Part shown: piece by piece, positions 22,499 to 29,926 of the stretch | How positions within the stretch are numbered: position 1 is the stretch's first letter | Layout: each line of letters starts with the position of its first letter | Assembly (NCBI GenBank): GCA_015492115.1 | Contig: WGFS01000161.1 | Coordinates: 1 to 29,926, forward strand | Direction of reading: 5' to 3' | Source of the DNA: Aquificaceae bacterium | GTDB lineage: Bacteria > Aquificota > Aquificia > Aquificales > Aquificaceae | DNA length: 29,926 nt | Translations under genes and position numbers: made by a program | The notes under the pieces: model-generated | Told to the model about the DNA's origin: nothing | The model's input: only the letters and a program-made list of their open reading frames with translations | Databases searched by the model: none

Positions 22499-23159
22499 GC
22501 TCAGGGTAGGAGAGGGGAACTTAGACACCTCTATCAGACTACTCATACTGCTGACGGTGCTCGCCCTGGCACCCTCCATACTGATAATGACCACCTCCTT
22601 CATAAGGATCGTGGTAGTCCTTTCCGTCCTGAGACAGGCTTTAGGGATTCCTCAGGTTCCTCCCAATCAGGTGATAATCTCCTTGGCTCTCTTTCTGACC
22701 TTCTTCATAATGAAGCCCGTCTTTGAAAACATAAACACAAACGCACTTCAGCCTTACATGAAGGAGCGGATAAGCGACCAGGAGTTCTTCAGAAGGGTTA
22801 CGAACTCCGTAAAGGGTTTCATGCTAAAGCAGACGAGAAAGGATACCCTTGAGGTCTTCCTTGAGGTCGCAAACCTGAGGAAGGAGGAGAAAAAGGAGAT
22901 CAAAAGACCCCAGGACATGCCCCTGAGCATTCTCATACCAGCCTTTATGGTGAGCGAGCTTACCACAGCCTTTGAAATAGTTTTCCTCCTCTACATACCC
23001 TTTCTGATAGTGGATATAGTGGTCGCGTCTATACTCATATCCATGGGGATAATTATGATCCCTCCACAGATAATATCCCTCCCCTTCAAGATAATGCTCT
23101 TCGTCTTAGCGAACGGCTGGGAGCTGGTGGTGCTTTCCCTCGTCAGGAGCTATCAGTAG
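22422..23159 (+). CDS. fliP: Flagellar export gate protein FliP
   Basis: 245 residues. N-terminal signal peptide (MIRALILLVLLAQTALAQ) as usual for FliP, then the conserved PSILIMTTSFIRIVVVLSVLRQALG and, in the second half, MPLSILIPAFMVSELTTAFEIVFLLYIPFLIVDIVV and MIPPQIISLPFKIMLFVLANGW. These are the FliP signatures; five FliPs form the core of the export gate. The signal sequence sets the start at 22422, which makes a 77-nt overlap with fliO. Ends 10 nt before fliQ. Confidence 0.97.
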   Translation: MIRALILLVLLAQTALAQNQVIPPIELRVGEGNLDTSIRLLILLTVLALAPSILIMTTSFIRIVVVLSVLRQALGIPQVPPNQVIISLALFLTFFIMKPVFENINTNALQPYMKERISDQEFFRRVTNSVKGFMLKQTRKDTLEVFLEVANLRKEEKKEIKRPQDMPLSILIPAFMVSELTTAFEIVFLLYIPFLIVDIVVASILISMGIIMIPPQIISLPFKIMLFVLANGWELVVLSLVRSYQ

Positions 23160-23169
23160 GAGGTGAGCG

Positions 23170-23439
23170 ATGAGCCCGGACTTTATCGTGTCAATGGGTC
23201 AGAAGGCTCTTGAGATGGCAATCCTTCTGGCTATGCCCGTTCTAATAGCCACCTTTCTCGTAGGTCTTGTGGTGAGCATATTCCAGGCAGCGACCCAGAT
23301 ACAGGAGATGACGCTCGCCTACATACCCAAGATAGTCGCCGCGATGGTAACAATCTTCCTGCTTGGAGGCTGGATGATGGGGAAGCTCGTGGATTTCACA
23401 AAGGAAGTCTTTATAAACATTCCAGTCTGGATAAGATGA
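23170..23439 (+). CDS. fliQ: Flagellar export gate protein FliQ
   Basis: 89 residues with two transmembrane helices (about 16-37 and 52-71). LVGLVVSIFQAATQIQEMTLAYIPK is the diagnostic FliQ segment. It has a GGAGGTGA ribosome binding site and overlaps fliR by 4 nt (ATGA). Four copies wrap the FliP/FliR ring in the membrane. Standard length. Confidence 0.97.
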   Translation: MSPDFIVSMGQKALEMAILLAMPVLIATFLVGLVVSIFQAATQIQEMTLAYIPKIVAAMVTIFLLGGWMMGKLVDFTKEVFINIPVWIR

Positions 23440-24200
23440 TAACTGTAGATACTAACAGCTTACTAACCATCCTCCTCATATTCTTCAGAGTCTTCTCCTT
23501 CATGGTTATGGTCCCTATCTTTGGAACGTTCTTCCTGCCAAACTTCGTGAGAGCTTACCTGGGCTTCGCTATAGCGGTTTCCATCCTCATGTTCTCTGAC
23601 ATAAAGCCCTTGGAGATACACTCAGCCTTAGAGTTTATAGAGATGGCTCTCCACGAATCGCTTTTCGGGTTCCTGGCGGGTTTCTTCCTGAGGCTACTCT
23701 TTGACACTGTCTTCGTAGCTGGTGAGGTGATCGCTGTAAACACAGGACTTGGATTCCTTATGATGTTCCTGCCCCAACAGCCCCAGACGACGGTGATAGC
23801 AGGTTTTTCCACGCTTCTGGCTTCAACCATATTTCTCGCGGTCGGCGGTGCGGAAGCTGTTTACGTAGGGCTGGCGCAGAGCTTCCATTCATTCCCTCTC
23901 GGTGGGTTTGACCTCTACTCCCTTAACGGTGAGGTTTTTCTCAGCCTCTTTTACAGGAGCTTCTCAATGGGGGTGAAGCTGTCCCTCCCTGTCCTTATAT
24001 CCGCAATACTCACCAACATAATCCTCGCGGTGATAAACCGCTTCATACCTCAGATAAACGTCTTCATGGTTGGTTTACCTCTTCAGATAATGGTAGGACT
24101 GACCGTTCTGGTACTGTCTCTCCCCGTTCTCGGACTGGTGCTCATATCCTATGTCAGGGAGTATATGCTCAACTTTCTCAAGTTTGTAGGTTCGGGTTAG
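23436..24200 (+). CDS. fliR: Flagellar export gate protein FliR
   Basis: 254 residues, about 6-7 membrane helices. LIFFRVFSFMVMVPIFG at the start and FDTVFVAGEVIAVNTGLGFLMMF and LPVLISAILTNIILAVINRFIPQINVFMVGLPLQIMVGL near the end are the FliR signatures. It closes the FliP5FliR gate helix and is followed by flhB after a 29-nt gap that has a strong GGGGGAG site. No fusion with flhB. Confidence 0.97.
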   Translation: MITVDTNSLLTILLIFFRVFSFMVMVPIFGTFFLPNFVRAYLGFAIAVSILMFSDIKPLEIHSALEFIEMALHESLFGFLAGFFLRLLFDTVFVAGEVIAVNTGLGFLMMFLPQQPQTTVIAGFSTLLASTIFLAVGGAEAVYVGLAQSFHSFPLGGFDLYSLNGEVFLSLFYRSFSMGVKLSLPVLISAILTNIILAVINRFIPQINVFMVGLPLQIMVGLTVLVLSLPVLGLVLISYVREYMLNFLKFVGSG

Positions 24201-24229
24201 AGAGTTATATTTAAAACCTCGGGGGAGTA

Positions 24230-25285
24230 ATGGCGCAGGAGAACAAGACCGAGAAGGCGACACCGTACAGACGGCGCAAACTGAAACAGGAAGGGAACGT
24301 TGCTAAGAGCGTTGAGATAGCAAGCTCCCTCACCGTCCTCGTATCTTCCCTGATAATTTTCTTCACGGGTGCACTGATATTCAGGGAGGTGGTAGCCTTC
24401 CTCATGACCATATCTGGCTTAAGACCCTCTGAGTTTTCCCTCCTTGCAGGTACAACTGTAAAGGAATCCTTTACAAACATAGTTAAGCTCCTCGTTCCTT
24501 TCTTCGTTGTAACAGTTCTGGTAGTCATAGGTGCTCACGTTGCCCAGTTCGGCTTCATATTCACCCTCAAACCCCTTCAGTTCAAGTGGGAGAGGCTTAA
24601 CCCAGCTGAAGGTATAAAGAAGATGTTCTCCCTAACAACCCTCTTTGAGCTTTCCAAAAACACGCTGAAGGCGTCTCTCCTCTTCGGAATAGCTCTCTTT
24701 GTCCTAAAGGGTAGCGTGTCCCTCGTTCTTAACTCCGCCCAGATGCCCCTCCTTGAAGGGGTGAACTTCATGATAGACCTGCTGATAAAACTGATACTTA
24801 TCCTTGGAGCCATTGCCTTTCTTATAGCTCTGCTTGACTTCGCCTACAAGAAGTGGGACTACGAGAGAAGGATAAGGATGTCAAGGCAAGAGGTGAAGGA
24901 GGAGTTTAAACAGCTGGAGGGTCAGCCAGAGGTAAGGGCAAAGGTGAGAGCTCGTATGAGGGAGATGGCAAGGGGGCGTATGATGGCTGAGGTTCCCAAG
25001 GCGAGCGTTGTGATCACGAACCCGACCCACTATGCAATAGCCCTGAGATACGATGCTGAAAAGGACAACGCACCTAAGGTGGTGGCTAAGGGAAAGGGGA
25101 CGCTCGCTGAGAGGATAATAAGGGTAGCTCGGGAGCATGAAGTCCCCATAATGAGAAAACCTGAGCTTGCGAGAGCCATGTATCCTGCGGTAGATGTAGG
25201 AGACGAGATACCTCCCGAGTTCTACAGGGCTGTCGCGGAGATAATAGCCTTCATAACTTTCAGGAAAAAGAGAACTTACGTTTGA
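24230..25285 (+). CDS. flhB: Flagellar export switch protein FlhB
   Basis: 351 residues. N-terminal KTEKATPYRRRKLKQEGNVAKS, four membrane helices, and a cytoplasmic domain with the autocleavage motif NPTHYA at 264-269 (cut between N264 and P265), followed by KVVAKGKGTLAERI and REHEVPIMRKPELAR. The cleavage switches export from hook to filament subunits. GGGGGAG precedes the ATG. It ends the flagellar block; no flhA or flhF lies within this window. Confidence 0.97.
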   Translation: MAQENKTEKATPYRRRKLKQEGNVAKSVEIASSLTVLVSSLIIFFTGALIFREVVAFLMTISGLRPSEFSLLAGTTVKESFTNIVKLLVPFFVVTVLVVIGAHVAQFGFIFTLKPLQFKWERLNPAEGIKKMFSLTTLFELSKNTLKASLLFGIALFVLKGSVSLVLNSAQMPLLEGVNFMIDLLIKLILILGAIAFLIALLDFAYKKWDYERRIRMSRQEVKEEFKQLEGQPEVRAKVRARMREMARGRMMAEVPKASVVITNPTHYAIALRYDAEKDNAPKVVAKGKGTLAERIIRVAREHEVPIMRKPELARAMYPAVDVGDEIPPEFYRAVAEIIAFITFRKKRTYV

Positions 25286-25291
25286 TATAAT
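25283..25291 (+). promoter_or_regulatory. Extended -10 promoter of the ribonucleotide reductase unit
   Basis: TGA-TATAAT is a perfect -10 with the TGn extension, which can work without a -35; none is seen. It overlaps the flhB stop codon. A start near 25298 would give a leader of about 150 nt before the nrdA ATG at 25451. Confidence 0.4.
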
Positions 25292-25319
25292 ACTCGCCCT
25301 TCCAAGGAGGTGTAGTCTG

Positions 25320-25409
25320 GTGTTTATGGCGAATTTTAATCCTTATCAAGGACTTCCATCGCTGGCTGAAATATACGGGATATACAACGATATAGGATCG
25401 CACAGGTAG
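25320..25409 (+). CDS. Candidate 29-residue leader ORF upstream of nrdA
   Basis: A GTG at 25320 (or ATG at 25326) opens a 29-codon frame ending in TAG at 25407-25409. GGAGG at 25306-25310 lies 9 nt before the GTG. The peptide (MANFNPYQGLPSLAEIYGIY, then NDIGSHR) is unlike known leader peptides I can recall. It would be translated on the nrdA mRNA and its end overlaps a predicted RNA stem, so it may act as a regulatory leader or as a small protein. Evidence is the ribosome binding site and position only; it could be chance. Confidence 0.35.
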   Translation: MFMANFNPYQGLPSLAEIYGIYNDIGSHR

Positions 25410-25419
25410 TTGAGCCAGC
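25361..25419 (+). promoter_or_regulatory. Stem-loop in the nrdA leader
   Basis: GCTGGCT (25361-25367) pairs perfectly with AGCCAGC (25413-25419), extended by AA/TT after one mismatch. The loop of about 45 nt contains CGAT-ATAGG-ATCG (25388-25400) as a small inner hairpin and three ATATA-type repeats 9-10 nt apart. No known riboswitch is recognised. It ends 31 nt before the nrdA start. Confidence 0.35.
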
Positions 25420-25450
25420 CACCTAAAATACCCTCATGGAGGGGACGATC

Positions 25451-28400
25451 ATGGAAGTTGTAAAGAGGAGCGGGAAGAGAGAGAAGCTTGACATAAACAA
25501 GATCAGGATAGCCCTTGAGTTCGCCTTCAAGGGGCTTAACGTTGACCCCCTTGAGCTGGAGACAGACGCCCAGATCCAGTTCAGGGACGGTATAACCACA
25601 GAGGAGATACAGGCGGTTCTCATAAGGACTGCTGCGGAGAAGGTCTCTCCGGAAACTCCAGACTGGCAGTTTGCAGCTGCGAGGCTACTGTTATACGACC
25701 TTTACAAGAAGGTCGCCCACATAAGGGGTTACGAGGTCAGGGACGAACTTTCTAAAGACTACAGACCCTACAACACCGAAGGTTTCTACGAGTTTGTGAA
25801 GAGGTTCGTTGAGGAAGGCATATACGGAGACTACCTGCTCAAGCACTACTCGGAGGAGGACTTCAGGGAACTTGCCAAGCACATAAAGCCGGAGAGAGAC
25901 CTCTACTTCAACTACACGGGTATAAAGATACTCACCGACAGGTACCTCGCCAGAGATGAGGAGGGAAGAATCATAGAGCTCCCTCAGGAGATGTACATGC
26001 TCATCTCCATGACCCTCGCCATTCCCGAGAAGGAGGGTGAGAGGGTCAGGTGGGCTAAGGAGTTCTACGACCTTATATCTGAGCACCTCGTTACCGTTGC
26101 TACGCCCACACTCATGAACGCAAGGCGTCCCTTCACCCAGCTATCTTCCTGCTTCATACTCACCGTGGACGACGACCTCTACGACATCTTTGACAACGTC
26201 CAGAAGGCTGCCCAGATCTCAAAACACGCAGGAGGGCTCGGTATATACATAGGGAAGCTCAGGGCAACGGGAGCTCCCATAAGGAAGTTCAAGGGTGCGA
26301 GCTCGGGGATAATACCCGTGGTCAAGGTCATAAACGACGTCATGACCTACGTTGATCAGCTGGGGATGAGGAAGGGTTCAGCCTCCATAACCCTTGACAT
26401 CTGGCACAAGGACGTTCTGGACTTCCTTGAGGTAAAGACCAACGCAGGGGACGAGAGAAAGAAAGCCCACGACATACACCCTGCAATATCCATACCCGAC
26501 CTCTTCATGAAGAGGGTCAAGAACAGGGAGAAGTGGACTCTCTTAGACCCTTACTACACAAAGAACGTGAGAGACGGAAAGAACCTGGAAGACCTTTGGG
26601 GGAGGCCCTTTGAGGAAGAGTACGAAAGGCTTGAGAGAGAGCTCCCCGAGGATGCCAAGAAGGAGGTGGACGCCTTTGAGCTCTGGAAGAGGCTCCTCAC
26701 CGTTGCCTTTGAGACTGGAGAGCCCTACCTCTTCTTCCGAGACCATGCCAACAGAATAAATCCCAACAAGCACGCGGGGATGGTTTACTCAAGTAACCTT
26801 TGCGTGACCGGAGACACCCGTCTTGCAACCCAGTTCGGTCTTGTGAAGGCAAAAGATCTCTACAAGATGGGAGAGCCGATAATAGCAACATACGATAAGA
26901 GGACTGATGGAGACCAGAAGAGCTACGGAACTGCCACCGCTCTCTGCATAAAGATGCACAGGACCGCCGAGAACGCGGATGTATGGGAGATCACCACAAA
27001 AGATGGATACAGGATAAGGGCTACCGAGTGGCACGAGTTCTATGTGCTGGAAGGGGAAGAGGTAGTTAAAAAGAAGCTCAAAGACCTAAAGGTGGGAGAC
27101 AAACTGCTCGTTCAGTCTGGAGAGGGTCAGTTCGGTCAGGAGGGTTCTTATGAGCTGGGATTCCTCCTCGGTTGGCTTGCGGGAGACGGAACCCTGTCAA
27201 GGGACAGAAGAACAGGAAATCAGGTCGCTGTATTTGATCTGTATAACGATGACATAGCCCTCAAAGACATCATATACAATGCAAAAGAACGAGTGGTTGA
27301 TGCCTACTACCATGATATTACGGGTAGAAAGGTTGTTAATGATTACGAAAGACCCATTGCTACAAGGGTTGTAAACCACACTCAGAACAGCAGAAAGCTG
27401 AGGATATGCTCAAGCAAGATCGGAAGGATACTTGAGGGGAGGTTCGGTTTTACTTCAGAGACCAAACACAGAGTCCCGGAAGTGGTGTTCAGAGGAACGA
27501 AGGAGACAGTAAAAGGTTACCTTCAGGCGTTGTTTACCGCAGACGCTACCGTTGAGGTGATGAGAAACTCTGGAGTTCCCACCTTTACCATACAGCTAAC
27601 CAGCAAGAGCAGAGAGCTACTGGAAGAAGTCCAGATACTCCTCGCCAATTTCGGGATAAAGTCCTCCATATACAAACGTTCGGGAGGAAGGTTCTCCTAC
27701 ACTACCAAGAACGGAACCCGGAAGGAGTACGTGAGCTCTCAGGCATACAGACTTGACATAAAGGGAAGAAATGCCCTCAGATTCGTGGAGGATATAGGTT
27801 TCGTAGGAAGAAAGCAAGAAAAGGCTCTAAAGGTAATTCAGGAAAGACTCTCCATGGGCTACCCCGCAGAGGGAAGGAAAGAAGAGAAATTCCTGAGCGA
27901 GATAGAGAGCATAAGTTACGCAGGCAGGGAGGACGTTTACGATACCACCCAGCTCTACAACCACTCGCTCATATTCAACGGCATAGTTACCGGAAACTGC
28001 CATGAAATTGTCCAGAACATGAGCCCTACCAAACATTTAGGTAAAGAGCTTGACCCGGAGACTGGAGAGATAACCTACAGGAAAAAATCGGGAGATGTGG
28101 TGGTATGTAACCTCGGTTCTGTGAACCTCGGTAAGGTCTATACGAAGGAGACCATGGAGCAGGTGGTTCCCAAGCTGGTCAGACTCCTTGACAACGTCAT
28201 AGAGATGAACTACTACGCCATACCCGAAGCCGAGTTCACCAACAAGCGCTACAGGGCTATAGGTATAGGGGTATCCAACTACCACTACTGCCTCGTTAAG
28301 AACGGGATCCAGTGGGAGAGCGAGGATCACCTGAGGTTTGCGGATAAACTCTTTGAACTCTTGGGCTTTTACGCCATAAAGGGTTCTATGGAGCTTGCTA

Positions 28401-28951
28401 AGGAGAGGGGGAAGTACAAACTCTTTGATGGCTCGGACTGGAGCAGGGGGATATTCTTTGGAAGGAAGGTGGAGGAGATAGAGGAAAATTCAAGGGAGAA
28501 CGGTAATGACCTTCCCTGGAGGGGTCTCGCAGAGGAGGTGAGGGAGCACGGTATGAGAAATGCCTACCTCCTGGCTATCATGCCCACAGGCTCTACCTCT
28601 CTGATTCTGGGTGCTACACCCTCCGTTGACCCTATATTCGCCAAGTATTACAAGGAAGAGAACATGAGCGGGGTACTACCCCAGGTTCCTCCGGAGATAG
28701 ACAGGTTCTTCTGGCATTACAAGAGCGCCTACAACATAGACCAGGAGTGGGTCATAAGGGCAGCGGCGGTAAGGCAGAAGTGGATAGACCAGGCTCAGTC
28801 CCTGAACCTATTCATAGATCCCGAGAAGATAGACGGACCCACGCTCTCCAAGATATACCAGCTCGCCTGGGAGCTTGGGCTCAAGACCATATACTACCTG
28901 CGTAGCAGGTCAATTACAGATATAGAAGAATGTGAGAGCTGTGCGGTTTAG
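25451..28951 (+). CDS. nrdA: Class I ribonucleotide reductase large subunit, intein-containing
   Basis: 1166 codons, of which 399 are an intein, leaving a 767-residue enzyme. The start is the ATG at 25451, with GGAGGGG about 6 nt upstream; the earlier ATG at 25436 lacks a site. Order: N-terminal ATP cone (VVKRSGKREKLDINKIRIAL), LSSCFILT with the first redox cysteine, HAGGLGIYIGKLRATG, then SNL, intein, CHEI with the thiyl-radical cysteine and the catalytic Glu, VVCNLGSVNLG with the second redox cysteine, PTGSTSLILGATPSVDP, KTIYYLRSR with the radical-transfer tyrosines, and the C-terminal CESCAV cysteine pair. It reduces NDPs to dNDPs with NrdB. The protein is inactive until spliced. Confidence 0.96.
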   Translation: MEVVKRSGKREKLDINKIRIALEFAFKGLNVDPLELETDAQIQFRDGITTEEIQAVLIRTAAEKVSPETPDWQFAAARLLLYDLYKKVAHIRGYEVRDELSKDYRPYNTEGFYEFVKRFVEEGIYGDYLLKHYSEEDFRELAKHIKPERDLYFNYTGIKILTDRYLARDEEGRIIELPQEMYMLISMTLAIPEKEGERVRWAKEFYDLISEHLVTVATPTLMNARRPFTQLSSCFILTVDDDLYDIFDNVQKAAQISKHAGGLGIYIGKLRATGAPIRKFKGASSGIIPVVKVINDVMTYVDQLGMRKGSASITLDIWHKDVLDFLEVKTNAGDERKKAHDIHPAISIPDLFMKRVKNREKWTLLDPYYTKNVRDGKNLEDLWGRPFEEEYERLERELPEDAKKEVDAFELWKRLLTVAFETGEPYLFFRDHANRINPNKHAGMVYSSNLCVTGDTRLATQFGLVKAKDLYKMGEPIIATYDKRTDGDQKSYGTATALCIKMHRTAENADVWEITTKDGYRIRATEWHEFYVLEGEEVVKKKLKDLKVGDKLLVQSGEGQFGQEGSYELGFLLGWLAGDGTLSRDRRTGNQVAVFDLYNDDIALKDIIYNAKERVVDAYYHDITGRKVVNDYERPIATRVVNHTQNSRKLRICSSKIGRILEGRFGFTSETKHRVPEVVFRGTKETVKGYLQALFTADATVEVMRNSGVPTFTIQLTSKSRELLEEVQILLANFGIKSSIYKRSGGRFSYTTKNGTRKEYVSSQAYRLDIKGRNALRFVEDIGFVGRKQEKALKVIQERLSMGYPAEGRKEEKFLSEIESISYAGREDVYDTTQLYNHSLIFNGIVTGNCHEIVQNMSPTKHLGKELDPETGEITYRKKSGDVVVCNLGSVNLGKVYTKETMEQVVPKLVRLLDNVIEMNYYAIPEAEFTNKRYRAIGIGVSNYHYCLVKNGIQWESEDHLRFADKLFELLGFYAIKGSMELAKERGKYKLFDGSDWSRGIFFGRKVEEIEENSRENGNDLPWRGLAEEVREHGMRNAYLLAIMPTGSTSLILGATPSVDPIFAKYYKEENMSGVLPQVPPEIDRFFWHYKSAYNIDQEWVIRAAAVRQKWIDQAQSLNLFIDPEKIDGPTLSKIYQLAWELGLKTIYYLRSRSITDIEECESCAV
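26801..27997 (+). mobile_element. LAGLIDADG-endonuclease intein in NrdA (399 residues)
   Basis: It starts at Cys1 (block A CVTGDTRLAT) after NrdA residues SNL and ends VTGN, before Cys+1 of the host. Block B is RIRATEWHEF (T75, H78). The homing endonuclease has LGFLLGWLAGDG (119-130) and LQALFTADATV (241-251), the two LAGLIDADG helices with acidic residues D129 and D248. Block F/G is DVYDTTQLYNHSLIFNGIVTGN (378-399), with H388 and terminal Asn399. The usual penultimate His is Gly398. Both splicing and homing motifs look intact. The central part (about 27230-27380) is more A/T-rich than the host gene, in line with a mobile origin. Confidence 0.93.
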
Positions 28952-29006
28952 GGGCTTTAAAAAGCGGGCATAAGGAACGAAATTAATAAGCTGGAGGAGG
29001 TAGGCT

Positions 29007-29926
29007 ATGTTAGAAAGTTCTGAGAAGGTTCTCCAGAGGAAGCTCATCTTCAACCCGGAAGGAGAAAGGGAAGCGTCGGAGAGGAAGGTCATAAAGGGAA
29101 ATCCTACCAACATAATTGAACTGAACAACATAAAGTACGGTTGGGCTTTTGACCTTTACAAGACCATGGGCTTTTCCAACTTCTGGATACCCGAAGAGAT
29201 CCCCCTGATGGAGGACAAGAAGCAGTACGAGAGGGTTCTCTCCGACTACGAGAGGAGAGCCTACGAGCTCGTTCTCTCCTTCCTGATAGCCCTTGACTCC
29301 TTCCAGGTGGATATGCTCAAGGACTTTGCGAGGATGATAACCGCCCCGGAGATAGAGATGGCTCTCACCGCCCAGGAGTTTCAGGAGTCCATACACGCCT
29401 ACTCCTACCAGTTCATCTTAGAGTCAGTGGTTGACCCCATAAAGGCGGACGAGATATACAACTACTGGAGGGAGGACGAGAAGCTCAGGGAGAGGAACGA
29501 GGTTGTCGCAGAGGTTTACAACGAGTTCATAAGAAAGCCCACGGAAGAGAACTTCGTAAAGGGTGTGATAGGAAACTACATCCTTGAGTCCCTCTACTTT
29601 TACTCCGGTTTTGCCTTCTTCTACACCCTCGGAAGACAGGGGAAGATGACGAACACCGTCCAGCAGATAAAGTACATAAACAGGGACGAGCTCACCCACG
29701 TCACCCTATTCAGGAACATGATCCTGAGCCTCCAGAAGGAACAGCCGGAGCTCTTCAGTCCTGAGATAAAGAAGTGGATAGCTGAGTACTTCAAGTACGC
29801 GATAGACCAGGAGATAAAGTGGGGGCAGTATGTGACGCAGGATCAGATACTCGGTATAAACAACCAGCTCATAGACAGGTACATAAAGTACCTTGGCAAC
29901 CTGAGACTCACCCAGATAGGCTTTGA
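29007..29926 (+). CDS. nrdB: Class I ribonucleotide reductase small subunit (3' end outside window)
   Basis: 306 codons are in the window and the frame is still open. The ATG at 29007 has GGAGGAGG 6 nt upstream. Iron ligands seen: ALDSFQ (Asp), QESIHAYSY (Glu and His, with the radical Tyr four after His), NYILESLYFY (Glu), and INRDELTHVTLF (Glu and His). This is the full class Ia-type set with a tyrosyl radical. No intein is found in the part present. It makes the radical used by NrdA and is 55 nt downstream of it in the same operon. Confidence 0.96.
   Translation, partial: MLESSEKVLQRKLIFNPEGEREASERKVIKGNPTNIIELNNIKYGWAFDLYKTMGFSNFWIPEEIPLMEDKKQYERVLSDYERRAYELVLSFLIALDSFQVDMLKDFARMITAPEIEMALTAQEFQESIHAYSYQFILESVVDPIKADEIYNYWREDEKLRERNEVVAEVYNEFIRKPTEENFVKGVIGNYILESLYFYSGFAFFYTLGRQGKMTNTVQQIKYINRDELTHVTLFRNMILSLQKEQPELFSPEIKKWIAEYFKYAIDQEIKWGQYVTQDQILGINNQLIDRYIKYLGNLRLTQIGF

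Noticed and set aside
25361..25450. Cobalamin riboswitch or NrdR box before nrdA
   Set aside because: No conserved B12-box or NrdR consensus could be matched; only a simple stem and ATATA repeats are present.
26801..27997. A frameshift, or two genes fused, inside nrdA
   Set aside because: The frame is continuous and the inserted part has all intein blocks and LAGLIDADG motifs.
28952..29006. Terminator between nrdA and nrdB (GCTTT-AA-AAAGC)
   Set aside because: The loop would be two bases and there is no T-run; the nrdB ribosome binding site follows directly.
1..29926. CRISPR arrays, tRNA or rRNA genes, insertion sequences
   Set aside because: No spaced direct repeats, cloverleaf, rRNA-like sequence or transposase was seen on either strand.

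Overview
The window looks like chromosome from a thermophilic, chemolithotrophic bacterium of the Aquificales type (Aquifex/Hydrogenivirga-like). This is an inference from gene content and style: a two-gene (b and b') F-type ATP synthase stalk, a lipoate-binding H-protein paralogue beside small redox proteins, mixed function-unrelated operons, very tight gene packing, and codon use rich in AGG/AGA, ATA, AAG and GAG. I cannot name the species. No tRNA, rRNA, CRISPR array or insertion sequence was found.

Region 1 (1-10540) is almost entirely minus strand and reads as one long transcription unit. It starts near 10541 with a 42-codon small ORF, then ATP synthase b', b and delta subunits, nucleoside diphosphate kinase, and a block of cell-surface glycan genes: O-antigen ligase/polymerase-like protein, GT9 heptosyltransferase, polysaccharide deacetylase, GT4, a class V aminotransferase and two GT2 enzymes. 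An AT-rich GT4 gene runs the other way at 617-1720, and a truncated phosphohexomutase leaves the left edge.

Region 2 (10541-13033) holds two small membrane proteins (plus), then a convergent cupin and a multi-helix, heme-copper-oxidase-like membrane protein (minus). The latter has a strong sigma70-like promoter with an overlapping palindrome.

Region 3 (13034-15862, plus) is a redox cassette: H-protein-like lipoyl protein with a C-terminal CxxC tail, a CPTC thioredoxin/glutaredoxin-like protein, a 2Fe-2S ferredoxin, DNA polymerase III delta, and an SdhB/FrdB-like iron-sulfur subunit.

Region 4 (15872-25285, plus) is a flagellar basal body, hook and export cluster: fliG-fliH-fliI, then flgD-flgE-fliL-fliO-fliP-fliQ-fliR-flhB. 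Between fliI and flgD sits a divergent PIN-toxin/AbrB-antitoxin pair whose antitoxin gene overlaps flgD by 4 nt. The 96-nt divergent promoter contains four TGTCA boxes in exact dyad symmetry. This is the most unusual locus in the window.

Region 5 (25286-29926, plus) is class I ribonucleotide reductase: a structured leader with a possible 29-codon ORF, nrdA carrying a 399-residue LAGLIDADG intein directly before the thiyl-radical cysteine, and nrdB running off the right edge.

Across the window, genes that head transcription units often lack a Shine-Dalgarno sequence and have a TA-rich -10-like hexamer ending 6-9 nt before the ATG, which suggests leaderless mRNAs. Genes inside operons mostly have GGAGG-type sites.
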